In this document: one piece after another, positions 22,644 through 35,200 of the stretch
Position numbering within the stretch: position 1 is the stretch's first letter
Layout: each line of letters begins with the position of its first letter
Origin: Eudorina sp. 2006-703-Eu-15
Lineage: Eukaryota; Chlorophyta; Chlorophyceae; Chlamydomonadales; Volvocaceae
NCBI GenBank assembly: GCA_003117195.1
Contig: BDSI01000013.1
Location: 673,729-737,728 of the forward strand
Length of the DNA stretch: 64,000 nt
Direction: 5' to 3'
Program-made: the position numbers and the translations under genes
The notes under the pieces: model-generated
What the model was told of the DNA's origin: nothing
Databases searched by the model: none
The model's input: only the letters and a program-made list of their open reading frames with translations

Positions 22644-25600
22644 TGTGTATGTACCGTATGTGCGCGTGTATGTCTGTATGTTCACGTACAAGTCTTTGGT
22701 CGGCGGGTACTTGCGCGCATCGCCTTGCATCTCAGGCATCGAAACCCCGCCCTCCGTGCGCCCGGGTCGGGGTGGGGCCGCCTCGTCCCCGGTGGCACCC
22801 CAAGGCCGGCCCGCCCGCTCTCCCTTTCCGGTTTGCATCCGATTTGCATCAACGAAAGAAGCTGACCGGCGGGTTCCGGCTTGTGGCCACTATCACTTGC
22901 GCCATGACAGTCGACCGCGCGCGGAGGGGTGTGTGTTTAATGAGAAGCCCACCCAGGGATGTGTTTCTTAAGCAGGCAGAACACGAGTGCGTGACCCAGG
23001 GATGTGTGTGTGGGGGGGGCATCGGCTTGGGCCTGGGCATCAGCGCCAGAGCTGACCGATGTCTGTGCGGCAGGGGCACGGCTCAGCTGCCCACGACCTG
23101 CAAGTGCCGCCGAGTGCTGTCAGGCGACACCGCGATATCGGTGTGCTTGTGTGGGGGTGGCTGTGCGGGCGTCTGTGTGTGGCGCCGCCTGTGTGTGGCC
23201 CGTAGCCTCTGATGTAGGGCGGGTGCTGCGCATGTGTCCACGGGGAGGGTGGTGGGAGGCGCGGACGCCCCACGGGCCCCATATGCAGCTTTTTTAGGTG
23301 CGCAGCCCCGGGCCCCTGCCTTCAGTGCTTCCACATTTGTAAACGCGCTTCCTTGCGGGACCCGGATGCAGGCCAGGCGCGCGCGACCTTCCCTGCATGT
23401 CGCCTGGCTGCCGGCCGGCCTGCTCGCACTCCGTGGACGCTGCTGCGCCACCGAAACACCCACCCACCCGCACAAAACGGCGCAACCCCGGCCCCCCTCG
23501 CTTGTCTCGCACGACGCGTTTTGGCCTGCGAGCACAAAACGCACACACGCCGCGTGCGTGTCTTGGGCCTGGGTGGTGGGGGCGGGTCTCTCGCTCAACA
23601 CCTCCCGCTAGAGGCTAGGCTAGCGCAACGCGCCCGATTGCCGTGTGTCGCACTTCCCGCCGGGGACCTGCATGCTGCTCCTCTGCCCGGGCCGGACCTC
23701 ACGCCGGGGAAGGGAGGGGGTTCCCCTCTGCGGCGCTGACCCGGCCGCTGGTCCCGCCGGGCGGCGCCCGAGTGCCACGTCATGCACGAGCTCACTCGCC
23801 CGCGGGACTGTTTCGGCCAATGCGACGCAGGGTCGCTGACCACCACCAGCAGCAGAGCCAGCAGCAGCACCAGCCGCTGCTGGGGGAGAGCACGGCGTGA
23901 GGACGGCTTGCGGAGGGAGCGGGCGGAGGGCGGCTTGCGGAGGGAGGGCGCCGGCGCAAGTCGTGACGAGCCGCCGCGCGAACGGGCGGCGGCAGCGCAG
24001 GCGGTCTGAGGCCGGGGCCCGGGAGGGATGGGGAGCGCGACCGGCGGGGAGCGAGGGCTGACGCGCATGGAGCGTTGGCGCCGGTGACGACCCATGGGTC
24101 AGGCCGTACTCCCGGCGCCAGCCAGGGTATGGCGCCGCCTCCATCGGTATATGAAGCATATAGCTCGCGCACGTGAATGGCCAGGCAGGCAGGGAGGGGT
24201 CGGGTACTTGGGTTCCACCCAACGTCGTGCGGTGCCCGGTGCGGTGCGGTGGGGGAGCACAGGGGGGTTCGGGGCGGGATGCGTTCGTGATACGATACGC
24301 TACCTACGTGCGGAGGTTCGTGTCTCTTGGAACGGACGACAGGATGTGCTGTGCTGCTGTGTGGCGACGCGCAACGTTGCTTTCCATCGCGACGGACAAC
24401 TACGGTGGCTGGTGTCTGTGGAGTGCAGGCGTCGAATTGTAGGTATAGCGCTTGGCGAAGCAGGATGGCGCTGGCGCGCGCGCACGGGGCAAAGGTTTTG
24501 CACCCGACCATGTAAAGGATACATTATGCCATCAACACCCTGTCAATCTAAACACATACACAGAAAATATTAGCAACACTTCAGGAAGCCCGGCGGGTGC
24601 CTTCCTGCCACAAAGACAACATCCCCACGAGCCCCCAAGACCAAGTCAAAACCCAACTGCGGTTAGAGATTCATGGGAAGGGTGTGTGTGTCGCGCGACC
24701 CGAATCCGTAACCAGGCAATAAAGAATCAAGGGTATGCTATGCTCCGGGATGGCCCCATTCCGAACCTGAACCGAGTACCGCAGGCAAGGCGAGCGGCTG
24801 CGTGACTGCTGCCGCGACTGCAACGCCAAGGCCACACCGTCCGCGTCGCTGGCGCCCCTTCTCCCCTACCTTCCCGCGGCGCAGGCGCTCCGGGACGTCG
24901 TTGCGGCCGCACCATTGCCGCGATGGCTGGATCCCCCGAGCACGGCAACGCAGCAAAAACCCAAAGCGGCAACTGCCTTCCTCGCGCGCGCTCGGCACAC
25001 TCAACGGCCCATACGGCTGTAAAATCCATGTCAAGCGATGCAATGGTGCCCAAAGATGCAAACAGTGCAACAGCACTTGACGGCATCTGTATTCATACCA
25101 CGTGCCCGCGCGTGCAATGCGGGCAGATCAGTGCGCAACTGTGCGCACCAACGGCCAACTGACGCCATCGTGCCCACCCAGCAGGCGAAGGCGGACAAGG
25201 CTGCTTGCTGCCGCGGCTAGAGGACATCCCTTGGTAGGTAGCGCAAAACAATCGCACATGGGAGGCCGATTCAATCGCAGACGGGCGTGTCGCTGCAAGG
25301 CTGCAGGGCCCTGGAAGCTCAACGCGCACATTTGACCGGTGCGGTGCATCCATGGCATAAATTTCTATGACCCATCACAACACCGCGGGCCGCGACCGAC
25401 GGCCAAAAGCGCACACCGCAGGCAGCTATGTCTCGCCCCGCACAATACATGCAGGAGGCAACAAACAATCACGCTCGTACGTACGCTGCTCAAAAAGGCA
25501 TGTTGTTTTGTTCTACGCACACATCGCTTCACACTGGGTAACCGGTCCTCCTCCTCCTTGAAGGAGCGCCGCATGCCGCCGCCAGACGCACGCACACACG

Positions 25601-27104
25601 CACGCACACAGGACCGTAGCGCTGCCGCACGCCCTAACCCCTATACCACAAACGGAAGAGACAGGACGTGGCCGCGCATGCCCTTGTGGCGAACCCTCCT
25701 GGGTGACAGCAGCCCCTAAAGATGGCTTCCCTCCCCAGCGGGGGTAGGACGGCAAGTACGCTCCGGCAGATGTACCCGAATGAAGCAGTCGTGCCCGTCG
25801 AGTGCGGGTTAGCAACCCCTTGCCAGCGCCAGGCCCGCTTCCCTACGCAACATCAGACACGCGCACACCCCAGCAACACAAAGTGAATCCCTGCAACTCG
25901 TTACCCCTCTTTCACCGTCAACACAACCCGTCGAAAAAAGACAGTCAGACGGACACACGTGGCTGCTTCTCTTTGTTCCAGCGTGTCCCGTGCTCCCGTC
26001 CCCTCCCCTCGGGTGATAACTCATGCGAGCAGAGAGAGCTACAACGTCCCCCCCTGCCCCCGCCCTCACCGCGGCCGCGCTGCCGCGTATCCAGTCCTCG
26101 AGGTCCGGGGTTGTGGTTGGGTGTTGCACGCGCGCCCGAGCCGCGCCGCCACCGGCCATCTGTCGCGCTTCGTCCCTCTCTGCCTCTCGTCGTCCTCCAG
26201 ACCACGCTCCCCGCTTCACTTCGCGCTGGGGACCGGGAGAGAAGTAAAAAGAAACCCCGCCCAGACGCCCAGACAAATACCTGAGGACCGAGGTGTTCCG
26301 CCGTGCCATAGCCGGCAGCCCATGCACGCGTCGCGCGCCGCGCCTGCCCCTGCCGTCTCAAGTAACCTGCGGTCCCGCCTCTCTGCGCGCAAAGGTCAAG
26401 TTCGCTTTGCGCCGCGTATCGCGTCGCGCCTGCGGCTCATGAATGTAAAAGTGCGCCGCTGCTCTCGACTCATGCGGACTCTTGCGAGCTGGCGCCCACG
26501 CCTTCCTTGCCCAGCCTTGGAATATGCAGCGACGAAGCTCGCCGTACCGACCGTCACAACCGCCATGCAGACACGCAACAAGAGGCCAGACTGTAACTTT
26601 TCCGTTTCGGTGGCCTGGCCTGTCAAACAGACATCAAATAGACCCCCCGCGGGTCGACTGCGCCAGCCTCACGCACAGGACGAGCACTCGTTGCACGGGC
26701 TGACTCGGGTCACGACAGGTTAGGCCGTCATCACGCCGCCACGGCAACAGCATCATTAGGCTCATCATCAAAACTGAAACACATGATCGCCCTCCTAAGT
26801 ACTCATCGCCATCCTGCATGTAGCCTCGCGCGCCGCCTGCGACTGGCGCCGCCGGGCGAGTGTGCTTGTTGTTGTTAAAAAAAAGTAATCCATCCGGCCA
26901 GTGTGTCGCCAACGGCGCCCGCCCCAAAGCATTCCCCCCGTGAAACCGTCCGGCCCCACCGCCGCGCCGCGATCATCGAATGGATCCGACAAGTGGACGA
27001 CATGTCACAGGGCTGGTATCGAACCCTCGCGACACCCACCCACCGGCGGCAGGCGAGAGGGCCTTATTCTGGCGCCAGTGGACACGCGCGGGGTGCGCGC
27101 CCCT

Positions 27105-30100
27105 TCACCTGCCGTGGGAGGTCTTCTCAAAGAAGTACGCCTGCTCGAAGTCGCGCTCCTCGCCCTCGGTCTCGTGCCTGCCGGTGAAGATGGGCCTGGG
27201 GTCGCAGTAGCGGCGCCGCGAGGGAGGGGGAGGAGGAAGGGTGGCGGACGATAAAGGGTCGGGTCAGTCCGGCTCGGCGGCATGACGCTTTCTTGACTGA
27301 GCCGGATGGAGGCCGGCGGACACATTCTCGCGAGACGGGAAGACCAGTTAGTTTACACTAATAGCATAGTTCATTCGTTTCGAACGACGCCCCGCTGATC
27401 CTTCTTCCTACGGTAGTTCCTACCGAACCAGACCCTGCAGCTTGTCCATCCCGCTAACGCAGCCCGGGCGAGGCCTCGGGATACCCGCGGCTCTCCTCTC
27501 CCAAAGGGGACAGCGCCCTCATCCCGGCCTACCACGCTCCACCACCCAAGCGCTGCCTCGTATCTTCATAGCGCACGTCCCTGCCCTCAGCCACAAGCCC
27601 AGCTCCCCGGTCCACAACCGTCCGTCAGAATCCATGCCTGGCTGGTACACCTTGTCCCGACCCGACCCAAACTCATTCGAACACTGGTTATAAACGCCCG
27701 TGCCTTCTTTGGCGCCGCAAACTTGCACTACATTGCTTCATTGTCTTGCTGAAAGTACAGCATGCATACTCTCTAGTTCTTTGAACTGCAAACAAACACA
27801 CACACGAGCTACACATACGGGCATCTCGTTGGGCACTACTCTGCCCGATGCATGTGCATGTCACGCACTCCTGTTCTGCCTGCCTAAGAACACACTCGCC
27901 ACACGGCCACTCACTTGAAGTTGTAGATGAGGAGGTCGTCCTCCTCCAGGATGTTCTTGGCCTTGTGCAGATTGCGGCGGGCCTCCGCCACGAAGAAGTT
28001 GGCCACCTCCTGGCTCATACGGATCTGGGGAGGGAGGGGGAGGGCCAGGTCGGCAGATCGGTTAGGTCGGTAGGTCGGAGAGGTAGGTAGGTCGGTAAGG
28101 TAGGTAGGTAGGAGGGTAGGCATGCAGGCAGATTTCACGAAGGTAGAACCGACGCCGTCCCGCCCCATCCCGCCCCGCCCCGGCCCGGCCCCGCTCACCG
28201 CATCGGTGGTGTGCGGGATGTGCAGGTGCGGTGTCCACTCAAAGGCGTTCTTCTCCGGGTGCCACTGCGTGGCGGTGAAGGGGTAGTTGCGGCCCTCCAG
28301 GGTGCTGATGTACGCAGCGCCGGCCTTATCCAGACTGAGCGACACCACGCGGAAGAAGCGGCCCAGCGCGGGGTTCTCCAAAAAGGCCGCCATGGACAGA
28401 CCTGCACGAGGGGCATCAATAGGCCGGGTTGCCGGGTGGAGGGCCTAGGGATTACGGGGTGGACAGGGGTGCGGGGCGCGGTGGGGGGGCGGACAACAGA
28501 AGGGACGAACGGGGGAGTTCGGTTTGTTGCCCTTCCTTGCGGTTTCGCTGTCTTTATTGTAGGGGAGCTCAGAAGACCCGCGGTGCAGCCCCGTCGCCGC
28601 AGTGACCCAGGGCAAAGTGGGTCAACGGGCCACGACCTCCAGCCCACCCGAACCCGTCCTGCGTTGGCCCATGTCGCGGTCGACTCGTCTGCACCCGGCC
28701 CCCCGCCTGATGGGTCGCATCCACAGTGCTGTCGGCCACCATTCCTGACCTCACGCACAACCAAACCCTCCCGTGTCGGTCTCTGCCCGTCTCGCGACCC
28801 AGTACACCCTTACCCGGGAAAGGCACAATCCGCACGAATCCGCACAACCACCCCCGCACCAGTGTATGTCTGTGGGCTCGTTCTGGGCTGATTTCGTTTC
28901 GCGTCATCCCCATGTCACCCAGTCAGCGCAGTTTCTATCAAACTGCCAACGCGCTACACCCCCTCTACACACCCACCCGACGAGGCTCACTTCTCCATTA
29001 TCACGACTAAATCGTCCAATAAAAACCCACCAGACATGTGGTTCTCCATGGCGATGGGCTTGTTCTGCAGATCCGACACCACATCGGCCGGCAGCGACTT
29101 GAGCAGGTGGCTGGATGCGGCCTCGTCGGTGTAGAGCAGCGGCGCTGGGGCGTCCTCCGCTTCAAAGGAACCCAGGATGGTGTAGTTGGCGGAGATAATC
29201 ACGGACAGCGTCTCCATACCCAGGCAGGTGCCGTGGACCTACCATCGAGGGGGGTGCCGGGGCGAGGTACACGGTGCTCGGGTGGGTCGGGTGAGCCGGG
29301 TCGTGAATATGACCACACCTTCAACGATAATGACAACCTCAACTCGACGACGAACACCCTGGATGTGACGCGCCCGGGAGGGTGAGGCCAGAACATGACG
29401 AAGGCGGCGGCGGACACCACCCAGCGCAGCCCGAAACGAGGGGAGGGGTACAGGAAAATTGGTAGACAAATTCATAATGCGCTGCTGCCAGAGCGAATAT
29501 CCGATAAAGACTCGACTGTACGAGGATCTCCAGCGGGAGGGGAGGGGGTGAGCAGCCAACCCGGGGGTCACCAGCCGGGTCGGCGGTCCCACCGCCCGCG
29601 GTCCGCGCGCCCTCACCGGGAAGTAGTCCCCGTTGTCGTTGGCCTGCAGCGCCAGCTGCACCAGGCGATGGGCGGTGTCGTAAAAGCGGTGGCCCGGCTC
29701 CAGGGTGGCGCCACCGCCCGGCAGCAGCAGCCCGTTGATCACGGCGAACCTGCGGGCAGCGCGGGGCAGCGGCAAAGGTGCGGGGTTCGGAAGGTGTGCC
29801 GGGTATTCTCTTGCAGATGGGGCCGCCCCAACACAGCTGCTTGCGCCATTGGTTCAGAGCGGCCACTCGGGGGGCCGCTGCGCCCTCCCAGGTCGCCAGC
29901 GTCTCCGTGGCTGCCGCACGCGCCTCCATGCCACCCTTACAATAGCCCGCCAGCTGAACTTCTGGCCAGGATCCTGGGCACAGCATAAGCTGGCGGCTAC
30001 CTCGTCGCCGGATCCTCGCGAACTCCACGCAGCAGCAGCAGCAGCAGCAATGGGGTCGCCCCCCACGTGGCTCCAGCTAAGCCCGGACAGGTGACACGTC

Positions 30101-31332
30101 GTCGAGTTGAGCGCGACCCACACCGACCGTTTTACGGTGTTCCGCATTCTATTGGTGGCAGCAGAGTCGTCATTGGCTGGCCGCTAACATCCTCTCCCTC
30201 TGTCTCGGCCGCTGCCTCATTCGCGAAGGTACATGCATGCGAAGACGAGACTGGGAACCCCAGTCACGCACACATGCGCCTCACTCCGAGCTACGTTACC
30301 CTGGCGTGGAGGCGCCGCCGCCGCCGCCGGCGGGGTTTGTCCGCCTCTATGCAGGATGCACACGCAATAACAAATCCAGCCCAACACAACCCATGCAAGG
30401 TGTCGGACCGCCCGCATATCGTATCACGCCCTGCGCGTCACTCTCGACACCGTTGATCTCTTTTCGGGGTCCGCTGCAACGTCCATTCATTCATAAAATC
30501 AAATCCCCCCCTGATCGTGAATAACCAGTGTGTTTCTGCACGGCACGGTGAATAACCAGTGTCCGCCATCTACCTCGCCTGCGCACCTGCGCAGAATTTC
30601 ATCGTCATTCATGTCGTGAAAAATGGGGACCACGCGTGCTCCCGCGGACTCCAGCCATTTGACGTACGACGCCGCGATGTACGACTGGCCGTCCGGCGCC
30701 GGGTCGCCGGGCTGGGGGACAAACATACAGCAGCGTGCAACAGCAACTGGACGATGTGCCACATATCATCAGTCTGGCAGCCGAGGAACAATCAAGTTAG
30801 TTGCGTTTATCCAACCCCAGCCCTGGAATGCCGAGGAACGGGTAATCATGGGCGGCGGTGGACACGTCCATGGCTGCAGCCGCGCAGTGCATCGAGTGGC
30901 AATGAAAGCTATCAAAGGAGGCAAACCCAAGGCCTGGCTCGGCTCGACTGCCAGCCCCGCATGCCGCCTTCGGCCGCGTTTAATCCAACTGGCGTATAGC
31001 CAACCAGTGAGAGTTGCCCACGGTGAACCCGATCGCATCTTCTTTGATCACAGAAGGGATCGAACCCTGTCTCACACAGGTCGTGATCCGCACTGATGCG
31101 CAATGTGGTTGCGGCGCCCCACCGAACACTTCGTGCTGCGGCGCCGGCGCCGGATCGACCCCGCGGCTGCACGCGAGGACACCTGACCTGTGACCTGCGA
31201 TGGCACGGGACGCACCTGGGAGAGCACGCCAATGATGGGTCGAAGGTTGGCGTCGTTAGGGTGGGACCGCTGGTTGGCATCCTTAGGGCGGGTGATGACC
31301 GCCGCCGCGCCCTCCTGCTGCATCGTGGTCAT
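27105..31332 (-). CDS. GGH: Gamma-glutamyl hydrolase (folylpolyglutamate hydrolase, peptidase C26)
   Basis: Class I glutamine-amidotransferase-fold enzyme that removes glutamates from folylpolyglutamates, normally in the vacuole or outside the cell. Exons 31216-31332, 30587-30711, 29617-29749, 29031-29238, 28199-28401, 27915-28024 and 27105-27195 total 987 nt (328 aa), the usual length. Motifs in order: [40 protein letters not shown], the nucleophile elbow [11 protein letters not shown] (Cys about 130), [25 protein letters not shown], and the catalytic-His segment [15 protein letters not shown] (His about 242). The C-terminus reads [31 protein letters not shown]. The ATG at 31332 gives [16 protein letters not shown], which does not look like a signal peptide, although the family is normally targeted; a leader exon upstream is possible. 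It is divergent from the nucleolin-like gene. Confidence 0.93.
28523..28560 (+). repeat. Dispersed TTTGTTGC..TCGCTGTCTTTATTG element, copy 2
   Basis: TTTGTTGCCCTTCCTTGCGG followed by TTTCGCTGTCTTTATTG. It lies in the GGH intron 28402-29030 and corresponds to 14770-14806. Confidence 0.65.
29449..29495 (-). repeat. Dispersed GTCTACCAAT element, copy B
   Basis: Reverse strand: CTCTGGCAGCAGCGCATTAT, GAATTTGTCTACCAATTTTC, CTGTACC. It is the longest match to copy A (4239-4284). It lies in the GGH intron 29239-29616, in the sense orientation. Confidence 0.75.
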
Positions 31333-32266
31333 GGTAGCCGCCTGGGATATCAGTGACGGCCTGTGGTGGGGGTTTTGGGCCCACGGCTAAGTTCGGTTTA
31401 AGGCCGCGCAGCCCGTTCGGACATGGCTCAAGAAAAAGGTAGCGTAAGAAGGTCGATAGCATGATAATCTTCGTTGTGATGCAGTGGTAACTGAAGGACT
31501 GACCAGACCGCAGCCAAGATACTGCGCCGGGTCGGGGCATCCTTGATGCGTTTTCAAGCCATCATAAACTGTCATCCCTGATCCAAACGCTAGATCGTGC
31601 AATCAATCAAGTAAAAAAGTGACGATAATTTACAATTGGTGTGATAGCGAGGTGCCAACGGGAAAAGTTAGGCGTAAAGCAGGCAAGTCACCCTCGTGCT
31701 GCCACAACAGAAATCGCGCCCACGTCTTAGATCCTTACCTAATACACCGCACCATGACTGGAAGTAGACACAATGCGACGAACGCAGCTAGCGTCTTCGC
31801 AGCCATAATTCGCTGACGTGTTGCTGACAACTGGCTGAGTTTGGTTGGTAAGCCCACAATGCAACGCACAGTTCTTTTAGGAATGACACAGGTCACTTAA
31901 GCCCCTAAAAGAAAGCTCGCGGTGCTGTTGCAAGTTTTGCGGGTCCCAAATGGCCACTGACAGCTCAGCGTACTCTACAGGTGGCTGTATACTCCGTCAC
32001 AGCTTGCAAAGGTTTTAATGAATGGCCGCGCCATGAAAGCGGGGCGGCGGGATGCTTGGAATCCTGTACGGATTGCACGGCCGGTTCTGCTCGGCCAATT
32101 GCACAAAACTAATTGTCCCACAAGAGCATACACTTTTACTTTCTTTATTTGGGAGGTTCAAATCAGTACCTATCCTTGACAGCATCAAAGGTCATCGTAT
32201 CAGCTTTGTTTCGCTCTGCCTGAAACAAGACCGCCCTCGAGGACTTACTAACGCGTCATAAACAAA
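31333..32266. promoter_or_regulatory. Divergent promoter region between GGH and nucleolin-like gene
   Basis: A 934-bp region of visibly lower GC than its neighbours separates two divergent start codons. On the minus strand a short frame beginning MLSTFLRYLFLEPCPNGLRG (about 31465 down to 31405) looks like a hydrophobic leader but is out of frame with the GGH ATG. If spliced, it could supply the missing targeting peptide. No clear TATA box was found. Confidence 0.4.
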
Positions 32267-35200
32267 ATGGGAAAGCCAGTGAAGGTAAGCCAGTATGAAC
32301 CATGCAGGAGATTGTTGCGGAACTTCCGGCGGCGGTCGAGGGTTTCTTACGGAGTTCGGTAATCGTGCACTCCACAGGCGTCCGGCAAGGAGCTGAAGGC
32401 GAAGCAAGCGGCGACGAAACTCGAGAAGAAGAAGGTGAGTGTAGTTTGCGACAAAACCTCGTCGGGGCACTGTTTTTCTGTTCCGAGCCGGCGGCTGACG
32501 TGACGGCGGCCGCCCTTGCAACTTGACTTGTGTACCAGGTTCCCGAGCCATCAGACTCGGATGACGATGACGAGTCTGATGACTCCGATGACTCTGAGGA
32601 TGCCCCTGTACCGGCCAAAAAGGCTGCAGTACCCGTGAAGGTGACGCCGTCTACAGCTATAGCAGTGGCCATTCTGAACACTCTGTTAAGAGATGATTTC
32701 AGGTTGACTGTATGCTCCATCACGTTTATGGAGACATTCTGGCTTGCCGTCCGAAAGGGCCATGCACCGTTACGGAAGCGCGAACTTGCGTATGGCAAGT
32801 TTATGCAAATCCTTGCTGGCTTGGATCATCACAAATGCGTTACAGGAAGTAAACGACAGTACCATTAGGTGTTCTTACGCGTAAGTTTCGGTGTTCGTGT
32901 CATATGGGACTGCGTGTATAGTGACTGTGGATCCCTTTTCCTCTGACGGCAGGCCCCACCCAAGAAGGTTCAGGACTCGGACGATAGCGATTCGGACGAC
33001 GACGATGACGATGATGACAGTGAGGACGACGAGCCTCCCAAGAAGGCGGCGGTGCCAGCTGCTAAGGCCAAGGTGGGGCGCTACCATTTCAGCTGCGACA
33101 CCAGCCATCCGGCTTGCAGGCGGATACACATAGTTCCGGTGGTTTGCACGACTGACCTAGGGGCGTGTCAAGGGGTCAGCCGTGTCAAGGGACGCTGATG
33201 TGGTGTGTTGCGTGGTTGCCTTGCTTACACGTCGAATCGGATCGGGTAGTGTACTTGTAACCGCAAAATGGGCAGTTGCGTGAACTGGCTCCCCGGGTGA
33301 AAGTGCTCTTAAGAGCCCTCCAGCGCCCGAGCACTTTGTCTTCTCTTTACAAAGCACACGGTTAGAGTGTCGTACCTTGCTCACGGTCGGAGTGTCGTAC
33401 CTTGCACACGGTCAGAGTGTCGTACGACGTGGCGCTGTCCAATGGGAAGCCGCTGACGTGGTCAAGCCATGCAGTACACAATGCAACGCTCCCCAGCAGT
33501 ACACAATCTCCACCTGATTTGTGCCGCGCGTGTTTCAGGCCGCCGACGACAGCGACGACGACGAGGATGACAGCGACGATGACGATGACAGTGAGGACGA
33601 TGGGCCGCCGGCCAAGAAGGGCAAGCCGGCGCCGGCGCCTGCCAAGGCCGCGCCGGCAGCTGCTGCCAAGAAGGCCCCGGCCAAGAAGGTACGTACACCT
33701 AGAGAGAGAGGAGGCGACACGAGGGTGAGGTACCGAGATGCCGATATATGGGGTGTTTGGGGTCTCCGCAATTGGGGGTTACACGCATGCCCGGGGCCGG
33801 GGGCAACAACCTGTGTGTGGGTCGGGCAGCCGCGGGTGCATTCGGACCATCCGCTTCGACTGGTGTACTGCGGATGGATGATCAGTACGGCGCCGCGCGA
33901 AGACAGACCGGCAGATTTGTTATAGAGTGTGGGAGTCCAGAGGGCAATGGGTCGGCTGAGCTGTGGGCTGCGCTGTCGGCCATCGGTCGTCCGGGGGCGA
34001 CTTCGCAGTTCGGTGACAGTGTTGCGGTCCGTCCGCCGCTGCGCCGCCGGTCCAACCGCCTTGAGGCCTAGGTGCAGCTCAGGTTGGGGGGAGGGGCGGC
34101 TGCAGGCTGTGGCGGGGGAGGGCGGCCCATCAGCGCCCCGAGGCAACCGGCAGCCCAACTGTGTGTCACGGCTAGCTTTGCCACGACCCGGGAATCGCCC
34201 CAGTGTGGGTAGCCATGTACCATCAGGCATCAGCAGTCCTTGGCGCCGTGGCGCGAGATGTGAGATGCGTCGCCAGCTCGACTAATGATTGTCAGGGGCT
34301 GACGCAGGCCTGTTCAACCCGTCTGTTCTTGCCGTTGTGTGGCGATATTGCCTTGCTGTTTGTCTTACCTTGCTGTTTGCCTTGCTGAGTATGTGTTAAA
34401 TGAGAAGCTCACCCATAACCGAACCTGAATATGTGTAGGAGTCGGATAGCGACGACGATGACGACGACGATGACGAGAGCGAGGATGATGACAGCGAGGA
34501 CGAGCCGCCTGCCACGAAGGGCAAGCCGGCGGCAGCTGCGGCGCCCGCCGCGGCAGCCAAGAAGGCGCCAGCTAAGGAGGAGGTGAGAGAAGGGATGGCG
34601 GGGCGAGGCTTTCTTTCGAAGAGGCCGTGGCTGTGATCCGTCAGATTGTCTTGACAGGGTTGGCGTAGGGTCCAATCAGGATCTTTAGGGCAGCGATGTC
34701 GTTGATCCCTGGCGATGTCGGGGTTGGCCCACAACATTTACCGTTGTGGTATAGTCTCTCGTGATTGCGTACCCACGGGCAGCAGAAGCACAGCAGGAGA
34801 GCATGACCCTGTCCATCGGAGGACGTAGCACGATGATGTCGAACGTTCCGATAGGGTGATCGATCTACGCGAATATGACCAGGGGAATATGAAGAAGGAT
34901 CAACCCCACATCATCAGTCTTGGGAGATGCCCATTCAGCGCACGCGTCGTTGTGGGTATCGTGCCTGGGCATCGTGTCTTGAGGGTCTGTGTCCAAAAGG
35001 ATCCGAGGTGACCTGGATATCTGGTTGGTTAACACGCCCGCATCGCCGCCCTCCCTACCCTGTCACCTACAGTCTGACGACGATTCCGACGACGACGGTA
35101 AGACGCGAAGCGAGCTGTAACGGGATGAGGAGAGAGAGAGACCGCTGGGAAACTTGTGTCGTGAATTTGTCGTACATAGTGTCGTAAATCCTGTGTCGTT

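Larger units (their letters stand above)
20308..27104. other. 6.8-kb spacer between convergent SWEET and GGH genes
   Basis: I read both strands and found no conserved protein block. The many open frames are GC-rich, low-complexity and without domains. It contains the presumed SWEET 3' untranslated region (TGTAA at 21535-21539), the 11-bp array (21647-22643) and further isolated plus-strand TGTAA motifs near 23337, 24512 and 26591. The sequence from about 24500 is less GC-rich. A lineage-specific gene, a non-coding transcript or decayed transposon sequence could be present, but I cannot support any of them. Confidence 0.45.

Noticed and set aside
21322..23212. Reading frames of 430-570 residues with YVGCMWAVCGL repeats
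   Set aside because: An 11-bp repeat without stop codons gives the same peptide in all three frames; there is no start context, intron logic or domain.
23595..24095. Minus-strand frame with a hydrophobic RLVLLLALLLVVVSD segment resembling a signal anchor
   Set aside because: The rest is GC-driven Arg/Pro/Ser sequence with no recognisable domain, and the hydrophobic run comes from CAGCAG-type repeats.
25809..26723. Open frames on both strands between 25.8 and 26.7 kb
   Set aside because: They overlap each other, show no conserved motif and have atypical start contexts.
31000..31090. Possible tRNA gene: GGTTCGATCCC B-box on the minus strand with partly pairing GATCAC/TGTGATC ends
   Set aside because: Only about 43 nt separate the pairing ends, and no D or anticodon arm fits. 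A similar lone B-box match near 27015 also lacks the other arms.
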